Position numbers and translations under genes: made by a program. 64,000 bases of DNA from assembly GCA_036971475.1 (NCBI GenBank), contig JBAIZL010000006.1, positions 6,669,001 through 6,733,000 of the forward strand. Reading direction: 5' to 3'. This document shows, piece after piece, positions 31,430-40,325 of this stretch. Within the stretch, counting starts at the first letter, position 1, and each line of letters opens with the position of its first letter. This DNA comes from Prosapia bicincta. Taxonomy: Eukaryota > Arthropoda > Insecta > Hemiptera > Cercopidae. Below the pieces are notes generated by a model. That model saw only the letters and a list, made by a program, of their open reading frames with translations. It was not told the DNA's origin and made no database searches.

Positions 31430-31690
31430 TTGTTGATTCCATCTTCGCGTGAGCTACTAGTAATCACTTACAACTTTTTTTAAAAAATGTTTTAACTTGC
31501 CTATAGTAGCACTTACTTTTTTGTGTTGAGGACGGCCGTTTCGGGAGATGTGTCCCTTTGTCAACTCAGACCGTAGTTACGGTCTGAGTTGACAAAGGGA
31601 CACATCTCCCGAAACGGCCGTCCTCAACACAAAAAAGTAAGTGCTACTATAGGCAAGTTAAAACATTTTTTAAAAAAAGTTGTAAGTCAT
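31430..31690. mobile_element. Foldback element, copy M3, with perfect palindrome
   Basis: After the TGTTGATTCCATCTT start, positions 31466-31575 and 31578-31687 are exact inverse complements (110 bp per arm) around a 2-nt spacer GT at 31576-31577. The outer part of the arm is ACTTACAACTTTTTTTAAAA and the inner part is GTCAACTCAGACCGTA. The four other copies in the window have imperfect arms. Confidence 0.9.
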
Positions 31691-32167
31691 AATAAAAATT
31701 GAAGTACATAAAATTTTCTATAAGAAAAAGCAGTTTGATATAATTATTTACATATTATGTGTGTAAAATTATATAAAACTGGTGATTTTTTTTTAACCTA
31801 GTGGACATTTCTTTGAATCCTATTTCCAGGTCACTCAGTTCACATAAAAATATATATAACATTTGAAAAACCACTGTTTTAATGTAAAAAATAATAAGTC
31901 TCCAAACTACAACAGGTTTAGGTGTCTTAAACAAGTTCACCAACTATAAGAGCAGCAAACAGCTCAAAATAACCTACACCAATTACGCTCCAGGAATCAA
32001 GAGAGTTAGAGAACTGACAATATTTTACATTTTTCAAAGATACACATATATATGAAATAAACTATCTGGAAAATGCCATCATTTCTACCACAGTAACTGT
32101 CAATACATATAGAATTGAATACCACACAGTATTACAACTGACACATTGATGTAATTTAAATAAATTG
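31691..32167. other. Intergenic, nothing recognised
   Basis: AT-rich. The minus-strand frame at 31755-31943 has no recognisable content. Confidence 0.35.
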
Positions 32168-32652
32168 CAGTAGAACCTCAATAATTCTGACTAACTTGGA
32201 CCATGGCCCATCCATGCTACCGAAAATGTGGTTTAGCCGGACACTAAGCAATGATTATAAAAAGACATATTTACAGAAAAACTCTTTTATATTTGTCAAA
32301 AAAAGAGAATTATGCCCAGTATATGAACGCACATATTGTATATGCAGTTACACTACATTGGAATTTATTTCTCGGCAAACAAATCTGTCAATTTAGGCTG
32401 TTTATTTTCTGAGCCTTTTTTGTGTGTCCGATCCCGTAGTCTTTTCAGCATAAGATGCATAAAACATTACGTTCATTATTTTGTTTACCTGTAGGTCTTG
32501 GACGATTTTATTGTGTTAGACTTTTTATGTATTTACTGTACTTATTTGATTTTTATTAATTATTATTTATTGTTTTTTTGTTCTGCTTCAAAATTATTCG
32601 GGGTTACATGAAGATCCAAGTTAACAGAGTTCGACTTATCGAGGTTCAACTG
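32168..32652. mobile_element. pogo/Tigger-like MITE, 485 bp
   Basis: The ends are imperfect inverted repeats: CAGTAGAACCTCAATAATTC at the left; at the right the inverse of GAGTTCGACTTATCGAGGTT, CAACTG. TA follows the right end (32653-32654) and TG precedes the left end, as a decayed TA target. CAGT(T/A)GAACCTC-type ends are typical of Tigger elements. Internal sequence is non-coding. Confidence 0.7.
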
Positions 32653-33712
32653 TAAAACTATCTACTAGACAATACTATTTGTTTGCCAGTATAGAATTTC
32701 TGACTTAAGGAACTTAAAAATTTAGCTTAAGGACAGGGAACAAGTAAATGTAAATATTGAGTATTTTTTTGATATCCTCACATTGGACAAGCAAACCATT
32801 CATTCTACATTCTAAAGTTCAAACTTTTACTGCCCTATAATTCGGCCCTGTAATTTAACTAATTACAGTGGAATTTCACAAATAAAAATATATATAACAA
32901 ATCATTGCTTAAACAACTAGTGACTAAAATTACTAGTCACTAGTTGTTTGCCAGATGTTAAACTAGGGATTGGTACTACATTATAACCTAAATGAGACCA
33001 AGATGGAAATGGGTGACATGTTGTTGGTGAGCAAGTTTAGACAAGACTACTAAGTACAAAGGCAAGAAGTCTGGGACAACATGGCGGCCAAATAACACAG
33101 GTGCTTTGATGGTGCGGAACAACTGTTTGAATGTTACTGATGGCAGGAAGCTTAATCAAATAGGTTAGATCTGTTAACACTATAATTGGTTTAAGTCTTT
33201 TCAGAAAGACCTTTTGAAATAACTTAGATGAAATAGGATGAAGTAATATCGGTCTGTATGACTTAATTACATTAGAAAGTAAGGATACTGTCTGTATGAA
33301 TTAATTTCATTAGATGTTTTTCTTGGTTTTAGTAACAGAACCCATACTATATTTCAGATATTTGGCACATTTTTGAGTCTAAACCTTGCTAAATAAAACT
33401 TTGTACTCATTTAAACTGTAGTATACATGTTGCTAACATAGTTATCATCGTCGGGAAGTTATAAAACTAAGGTTAAACCTTGAAGAGTTGTATTCCCTTA
33501 CTGACTAGGGATGGTCGATCCAGTGACTTTTAACGGATTGGTGATTTTAGTGACAGTACCAGGTCTGAATCAGTGACTTTAGTATTGGTGACAAAGGATA
33601 CTGAAACTACTCTGTATGTGCCAATAACAGGTAGGCATACCTTACTGGTGAAATGATTCCAGACCTTGCTTTTTTTTGGAAGACTCATTTTATTTAAAAA
33701 CAAAATAAATAG
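32653..33712. other. Intergenic, nothing recognised
   Basis: No exon or repeat copy was recognised. Short inverted text TGACTAAAATTACTAGTCA near 32920 is a small local hairpin. Confidence 0.35.
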
Positions 33713-33930
33713 TAGATTCCATCTACTAGTTTTTAACTAAAAACATTGTAAATATGTTACAACTTGACTATACATAACCTCCCACCTCCACCCTAACCTA
33801 AAAAACCTTAGGTCAGTTAGGGTTTGAGTTGACAATGAGACACATCTCCCGAAATGCCCGTCCACAACAATTATATAGTAAGGGCTACTATAGGCAAGTG
33901 TAACATATTTTCAAGTGTTTTTAGTTTATT
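33713..33930. mobile_element. Foldback element, degenerate copy M4
   Basis: AGATTCCATCTACTAGTTTT, then CACATCTCCCGAAATGCCCG and GGGCTACTATAGGCAAG match the unit of M1 to M5. The left arm is mostly replaced by CCCACCTCCACCCTAACCTA-type sequence, which also occurs at the same place in M5, so M4 and M5 form a subtype. Confidence 0.7.
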
Positions 33931-34079
33931 TTTAAGCTTTATAGTTTTTTACATAATTCAAATAATATATCTCATACTTATTAGCAAATCTGATCAATCA
34001 AAAACATTTGAATATAAATATAAGAAAACAGTTTTTAAAAATTTTAAAAAAAGTAGTCAAAATAAACAAATTTGATGTT

Positions 34080-34360
34080 TACTCACAGACAGAATTACCT
34101 GAATGTGTTTATGGTATCACGATTTTCCCCTCTTTTATACATGACCTGGTAACCACAGGAATATTTGAGTTATATTTTGATAAAAATACAACTTCAGTTG
34201 TAATTACAATTACAAAATGAGTTGTAAGTTAAAGTTTCTAGTAGTAACACTCACTGGTGATGATAACTTTGTCATTGAAACGCGTATGAGTAAATAAATG
34301 ATTAATTTGTGAGTATTGTGTATGTTTTTATTTGTTTTTAACATAACCTCACAAGCTAAG
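34080..34360 (+). repeat. Hammerhead-bearing repeat family E, copy 2
   Basis: It shares GAGTTGTAAGTTA, AGTAGTAACAC, GATGATAAC-TGTCATTGAAA and GAGTNAATAAAT-ATTAAT with 4740-4840. The ORF-like stretch at 34008-34220 has no known motif. Likely a retroelement end; no coding body identified. Confidence 0.45.
34249..34291 (+). ncRNA. Hammerhead ribozyme motif, family E copy 2
   Basis: Stem I is ACTCA (34249-34253) with TGAGT (34287-34291), five Watson-Crick pairs. The core is CTGGTGA, one change (A6 to G) from CTGATGA. Stem II is GATAAC with GTCATT around TTT after one extra T. GAA, then the self-complementary ACGCGT, then A as cleavage nucleotide. The palindromic stem III suggests function as a dimer. 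Core G at position 6 would probably reduce or stop cleavage. Confidence 0.65.
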
Positions 34361-35567
34361 CTCAAAGAATATTTGGTTAAATTTGAATTTTTTTTGAATA
34401 AATGGGATTTTGTTTTCTATTTTTCAGTATTGCAGATATGGTGAAATTTTTCAGTCCTTGTTTAGTCATTATAAATGAATGTTATTTTTTACATGCATGA
34501 ATGTTTAGCTATAACTGAATAAATACAAAAGATATCTATACAAAACTTTATTTTCATCAAAACAGTAACCTTAATCTATTTTTATATATAGTTGCCATAG
34601 ATGTCAGGGTAGTTGTAGTGTGTAACATTGTGATGCTGATGTCATACTCTTCAGCCCCCATAGAAATCATGCAGCATTGTAGTCGTATAGTTTCAGTGTA
34701 TGCTGCTGAGTTTATTGATTCTCCTTTTGTAATAAACTCCTCATGAGTTAAACTCTTTTGATCCCACAAAATTTCAATCTCTTTTCTGATTATCAGATCT
34801 AGTTTTTCATTTCTAAGTTTTGAGTGATGCCGTTTTATAAATTAATGCTTTGTTTTTAACAAAACCCAATTTTCACCTCCCATTGCAATGCGATCGAGAA
34901 ATTTGCCACTATATCGTATTCAGTCAAAAACTCAAGGACTGCTCCCATCCATTCTATCTTGTGGGAATTTATCAATATCTTAGGAAATCATCGAGGACAT
35001 ATTTTTGTGTATCTAAGGTGCTCTGTTATTATTTAATCTACTAGAAACCTTGAGATTTGGTTTAAAATTTTTTTTTTTTTTATTATTAAGATGGAGAAAT
35101 CAAGTTAAGACACATTTCCCCAGAACAGATTTTAAAATAATTAACATATTTTTAAAAAATTCTAAAGTTGCAAGTTTTTGTAAATAAATGCCAATAAAAT
35201 AACTGTATATAAAAAAATTGTTATGAATTATTTAGTAGGTATTTAAACTAATTTAGAAATTTGTATGGCAGACAAATTCATTTAAAAATATTATACTACC
35301 AGTTAAATTATAAATGACCCTTTTTACATAATAATAACTTTTTTTAATTTTCTTTTTATTAATATTTAATTAATTTTAAATGTATTGCCACTCCAGTTAT
35401 ATTAGACATGTTCTAATCAGTTTATCATCTATTGATTTTTAAATCAAACTTGTCAAAAGGAATTGCCTATGTCTAATTGACAGTTTCGGATGTAAGGTTC
35501 TAATAATATTCCAGATTAATTTTTAGTAGCTTGCAAGTTTTTTTAGTGTTTCTGAATTTACAACAAC
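34361..35567. other. Upstream region of the gustatory receptor
   Basis: AT-rich with no recognised exon. Small frames at 34557-34769 (minus) and 34850-35044 (plus) are not supported. No promoter element can be placed with confidence. Confidence 0.35.
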
Positions 35568-36407
35568 ATGTACTTTAATTTTCTGTATTACTTTAAACCT
35601 CTGGGACTATTTTTAAACTTACTTGGTGTATTTCCATGTACATACACAAATAACAGTTCTCTACCTTTCAAGATCTCTAATTTTAGTGTAGCGTGGGCAG
35701 TTATGGTTTTCATCACTGTGAATGTCAGTATTTATTTTGGAATGCATCTTCCTGATGTTACACATCTCTTTCTTCTTTCTTCAATGCTGCATATGTGTGT
35801 GGTCCCAACGTTTATTAGGAATGTCAAACTGATTTTCAAATTTATCTCCAAGATTCAGAATTTCGATGAAAACGGGCAACTCTATTTTAGGAACAATTGT
35901 GGTTTAAATCATGGAAATTATTATACACAAACTTTGATTGTTTGTTATCTATTGAGTATCTTGCTTATAACTACATTTTGGTCATTTCCTGAGAATAAAT
36001 ACTACAAAAACAGTCCCATCCAATTGCTGTCTACTTTTTTCCGAACTATTTACATGTATGCATTACCACTTTTAATTGCATTCTTTCTTCATGAAATGAA
36101 AATTCGTTTTGAAACATTTCAAAAATTATATCCAGTAACCTTGAAGGAAGTATCCGTTAACAAAGTACAACATGAGTGGTTTCTTGACAACACCCGTATA
36201 CTGTACTTCCAACTTGTGTCAATAGTAGATACTTTCAATGAACTCTTTGGTGGTTGCCTTCTTTTTCTCTTTCTAGTTAATTTCTTAAATATACTATACA
36301 GCCTGTATGGCATGTTAACTACATTTACTCCATTTATTTTCACTTACATTTGGAGCACCTTCACAAGTTACATTATGTCATTTTTGTCTGGAGATCTAAT
36401 CCTTTGC
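35568..36407 (+). CDS. Insect gustatory receptor, exon 1
   Basis: Exon 1 encodes residues 1-280 of a seven-transmembrane gustatory receptor (7tm_7 family), a ligand-gated channel subunit of chemosensory neurons. The start ATG follows AACAAC. Hydrophobic segments lie at about 40-60 (VAWAVMVFITVNVSIYFGM), 66-86, 122-140, 158-175, 226-247 and 253-272. Between them are short charged loops such as HEMKIRFETFQKLYPVTLKE. The donor GTAAGT at 36408 follows a phase-0 codon (LSGDLILC). Read-through would reach a stop at 36485. Exons 2 to 4 lie at 40257, 43662 and 47850, all phase 0, giving 352 residues, at the short end for the family. The ligand cannot be predicted; sequence divergence argues against the conserved sugar or CO2 receptors. 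Confidence 0.85.
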
Positions 36408-36764
36408 GTAAGTAGACTTAATGTAGAAAAGAAAAAGAGGTTATTGATTAAGTGTCAGAATAATTCGTTTATTGTATTACATTAAGTTAAAACAATTTCT
36501 AATTCAAGGTTTGTTTATTAAAACTATAAAAAAAAGTTATTTTAAAAAAAGTTTTGATTAGTTATATATTTTTACAATTTTATTTTATAAATTGTAACGC
36601 ATTAAATAAGAAAGAAACTTATTTAATCATTATCATTTTAAAAATGGTTTTAAAGGTTTTACAAAGCAAAAATTTTAATATATTAGCTAAAGTAATATAT
36701 TAAACAAAAAATAAAGCTAAGCAAAACACAATAAATTGAACAATATTAAAACAACTATAACTTG

Positions 36765-37160
36765 TAGTTTTTGTGTTGTACATCTTGAGGTTTTTCTATA
36801 ATTACACTTTTGATATTAACTTGGCAAAAAAACCACTAATTACTGATATTTTTCAGCAGACACGTTTCACACTAAGTTAGCGCATTATGGTGTTTGTATA
36901 TCTTGTAGTTTTCTGTTGTGTTTAGTACAAAACAAAACAGAAAACTACGTGATATACAAACACCACAAATACTATCCACAACACATTCTAAATGACAAAA
37001 CGCACTTACAATCAAATACTATATTTGAATACATAATTTACAACTACTCTATGAACAATAACACAGCATAAAACACCAATACACCACAGACCCATACCTG
37101 AGCAACAATCTTGTCCGTGACACAGCATTGAATAATGTGCTGAGCTAGTGTGAAAACTGA
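36765..37160. mobile_element. Penelope-like family A, foldback copy A5
   Basis: The left arm (TACATCTTGAGGTTTTTCT, TTAACTTGGCAAAAAAACC, CACGTTTCACACTAAGTTAG) is inverted. About 36890-36960 carries ATGGTGTTTGTATATCTTG facing GATATACAAACACCACAAA. The right side runs to GTGCTGAGCTAGTGTGAAAA at 37135-37155. The coding remnant is only the last bit of the endonuclease tail. Confidence 0.7.
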
Positions 37161-37599
37161 TTATGTTTAAAATTAAATCACTTTAGTAAATTATAAATGA
37201 ATTCACTATTTATGTTTAGAAACACGACTTTAACAAATTTAATAAAATTTTTCAGAGGACATGTCTTGCCCTAATTTAGGGCATTGAGATATAAACTGGG
37301 CCAGTTGTTATAGTAAACTCAACTATAATTAGTTGATTTAGTTTGTTTTTAATCTTGCACTGAACAATACTCCAATGTGAAACATATTTGCTCCAAAATT
37401 ACATTATGTTAAAGCTTGTCAAGTTTTTAATAATTAAAATAATGAATGTAAATTAATTTCAATAGAAAAAACTGTGAACTATTTTATTAAATACTTAGTC
37501 CTGTATATGGAATTATCGAAGTAAACTATGTTGGTAGAATGAATCATCATTCTCCTTTAGTGTAGGGTTTGTCGTTATTTACGCATTCCAATAAATGTC

Positions 37600-39622
37600 A
37601 GGCGTCAGGATTCTGGGAACCATAGCCTAGTCTATAATCAAAAACTGAAACTACACAACCTTGCAACACAAAACAATATCACTGTCTACACCATCCATCA
37701 ATTTCACTGGCGCACCATCACAACCACAAATATTGAATTGAATACAAACGAATTAACATTATTAAACAAAAGACTAAAATACAACCTACACCCCAAAAAA
37801 TACAACCACAAACAAATGTCTAACATCCTTTAGGACACTGAAACAGCCATTCAAAACACAGAACCTACACACCATGAATATATTAGACAAGACATTTAAC
37901 ATAACATGCCAAACATAAACACCTTAAACAATAAACCAATCATAAATAATGAACTTTCGACCTTTAAATCAATTATAGAAAAACGCGACAAACAAAACCT
38001 AAATTTTTTAAAAGCAGACAAAGGCAATCCATTGTAATAATGCACCGACAAGACATTGAGAGGAAAGTAAACAACTTCATAACAGAAAACAAAATAACCG
38101 AACTCTTATCAGACCCCACACCAAAATTTCAAACACAAATTAAAAATATTATAAATAAATGCACCGAAGTCATGAAAGCAGAACAAATGAAATATTAAAA
38201 ACAAATAAAACTCAAAGCTCCCACACTAAATGCTTTACCTAAAATCCACAACGAAAACACACCCATCCATCTACTAATCAATCACACACAAGCACCATCA
38301 CATAAGCTAGCCAGATACATGGACAAACTTATCAGAGACAACAAACTTTCACAATCACACATCCATACACAATATCATAGACCTCATTCACAAAATTAAA
38401 GTCATCCACATACCACACAACTCCTCCATTGCATCATTCAACATAAAAACCCTCCACACGAATGTACCCATTGAAGAAACAGTCCAAATACTACAGAACA
38501 TCCTCACAGCAAACAAAACTCCACATAAACTCACTCAAAATCATAACACATACCAGGAACTCATCACATCACAAAACTACTTCACATACCAACACAAATT
38601 CTACACACAGAAAGACGGCCTCCCTATGGGTTCCCCCATCACAGGCATCCTAGTAGAAATATTCCTACATCACATTGAACAACAATACATTCTACAGAAC
38701 AACAAACATACATAAAAAAAATTTATTACCATAGATATGTAGTCGATGTTTCAATATTATGCAACAAACGGCGAATCAAACAACTATACAATTACATTAA
38801 TACCATACACCAAAACCTCACATTTACACTCGAATTACAAGAAAACAATAAAATAAACTTTCTAGACCTTACTATCACCAAATACAATTTAAAATATACA
38901 GAAAACCAACAACCGCCGATACTATCATACATAACACATCTAATCACCACACACAACATAAACACGCTGCATTTAACCATATGTTACACCGTCTAATCAA
39001 TATACATATGCTACAGAACGACTATGACGAAGAACTCAATACAATAAAATACATTGCTCAACAAAACAGCTACCAACATACACTCATACAGAATATACAC
39101 ATGAAAATTAAACATAAACATCAGCAAAAGGCCATGCTGACAAACCACACAAGAAACAAATACATATCCCTCACCTAGCACAACAAAAACACACAAAATA
39201 GCTTCCACATCATGTAATAAGTGTCCCAGCTATTATATCGGCTAAACCGGTAGGTCATTCTACATACACTTCGATGAACATATCAGCCAAAGAAACCACA
39301 CATACCCAAAATTTTTGTTGACGTGTAGGATTTCTAGGTTATGGTAAATGTTTGGACAAACAGGTCGCAGCTTTTAACAAAGAGTCGAGGAACACAAACA
39401 GAACACCAACTCAACATTTTACAATCACATAAAAGAAACAGGACACAAATACACAGACATTTACCATAACCTAGAAATCCTACACGTCAACAAAAAAGGA
39501 CCACATCTCAACACACTAGAACAATATGAAATTTACAGACACACAAAAACACAAAGTACAAACATATTAAACGAACAAACACAATACATATCACACATAC
39601 TATTTGATACTACCTACGTTTA
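37600..39622 (+). pseudogene. Penelope-like RT and GIY-YIG protein, decayed (family C)
   Basis: In order: N-terminal LHNLATQNNITVYTIHQFHW and LLNKRLKYNLHPKKYNHKQ; NFLKADKGNPL at 38000; LKAPTLNALPKIHNENTP at 38215 (the L-P-K-I-H motif); TLHTNVPIEETVQIL at 38450; YQHKFYTQKDGLPMGSPITG at 38590 (palm motif B, G-L-P-M-G-S-P); the catalytic motif decayed to YVVDVSIL near 38740; FTLELQENNKINFLDLTITK; then two partial GIY-YIG copies, CPSYYIG-TGRSFYIHFDEH at 39225 and QTGRSF-like with EEHKQNTNSTFYNH at 39365, ending in HLNTLEQYEIYRHTK. A perfect 39-bp inverted piece sits between the two. Many stops and frameshifts. Confidence 0.8.
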
Positions 39623-39658
39623 AAACCGTCACCGCTTGACCCAACATCTCCAAGCAGA

Positions 39659-39704
39659 AGACATTGATGAAGATCGGCACATAGCGATCGAAAACGTTCT
39701 GTCT
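39659..39704 (+). ncRNA. Hammerhead ribozyme motif, family C
   Basis: Stem I: AGACA (39659-39663) with TGTCT (39700-39704), five Watson-Crick pairs. Core: TTGATGA (39664-39670), differing from CTGATGA only at the first base. One extra A. Stem II: GATCG with CGATC, perfect, around GCACATAG. Then GAA, the self-complementary AACGTT, and C as cleavage nucleotide. All helices close exactly, which is unlikely by chance. Position right after a Penelope-like frame agrees with known hammerheads in these elements. A C3-to-U change is expected to weaken catalysis. Confidence 0.75.
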
Positions 39705-39870
39705 CAGTAAGTTTTAACAAATTTACTAAATTTAAAGTTCAGATAGTCATAAACTATTGTTTAAGTGATTAATCATATTAAAAGTTTAAATTTAAATTGT
39801 TATGAGCAGTAGCTTTAAGATTTTTAATTCAAGTCGTATATAAAATGTTATATGGGGTTTTAGCTATTTA

Positions 39871-40155
39871 ATATTTGTTGATTCCATCTTCACATGAGCT
39901 GCTAGTTTTCACTAAAACACTTGTAAATATTTTACAAACTTGCCTATAGTAGAACTTACTTATATTAGTTAAGGACGGCCGTTTCCCACTCCGCCATAAT
40001 ATACCACCCCTACCCTAACCTACCTATACCTTAAGATCAGTTATGGTCTGAGTTGACAATGGGACATATCTCCCAAAACAGCGGTCCTCAACAAATGTAA
40101 GTAAGTGCTACTATAGGCAAGTTTGTAAGATATTTACAAGTGTTTTAGTAGAAAC
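39871..40155. mobile_element. Foldback element, copy M5
   Basis: TTTGTTGATTCCATCTTCAC start; arms CACTAAAACACTTGTAAATA and its inverse ATTTACAAGTGTTTTAGT; CTATAGTAGAACTTACTTA and inverse. The centre contains CACTCCGCCATAATATACCA and CTACCCTAACCTACC instead of a simple turn. It ends about 100 bp before gustatory receptor exon 2. Confidence 0.8.
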
Positions 40156-40256
40156 ATTTTAATATTTTTTACAAAAATAATCATTTTTATAACTGCATCA
40201 AATTAAAAATCTGTAATTTAGCTCTTTTTTAAGAAGAACTTATTATTATTTTTCAG

Positions 40257-40325
40257 AGTGCAGAAATCAAAGATATATTGTCAGAGCTAGCAGTTTCCAA
40301 TTTCTCTCCGAAGTGTAAACGACAG
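40257..40325 (+). CDS. Gustatory receptor, exon 2
   Basis: Twenty-three codons between TTTTTCAG and GTAAGG, phase 0 at both ends: SAEIKDILSELAVSNFSPKC, KRQ. It corresponds to the cytoplasmic loop before the last membrane segment, where gustatory receptors carry short conserved-length exons. Residues 281-303 of the model. Confidence 0.75.

Larger units (their letters stand above)
37590..39720 (+). mobile_element. Penelope-like element, family C, nearly full length
   Basis: A decayed but ordered Penelope-like open frame (37600-39622) is followed 36 bp later by a hammerhead motif at 39659-39704. It lies in sense orientation in gustatory receptor intron 1. The sequence after the hammerhead (AAAGTTCAGATAGTCATAAA at 39738) recurs at 49339, suggesting another copy's end there. 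Confidence 0.75.
36408..40256 (+). other. Gustatory receptor intron 1
   Basis: 3.85 kb from GTAAGT to TTTTTCAG. It contains Penelope-like copy A5, the family C Penelope-like element with its hammerhead, and foldback copy M5. A very small missed exon cannot be excluded, since the loop between LILC and SAEIKD is a little short for the family. Confidence 0.6.

Noticed and set aside
33780..33810. Telomere-like CCTAACC repeats in foldback copies M4 and M5
   Set aside because: Only one or two imperfect CCTAA units occur, inside an internal segment of a foldback element; not an array.
38792..39208. Minus-strand cysteine/valine-rich small proteins
   Set aside because: Shadows of the A/C-rich Penelope-like coding strand.
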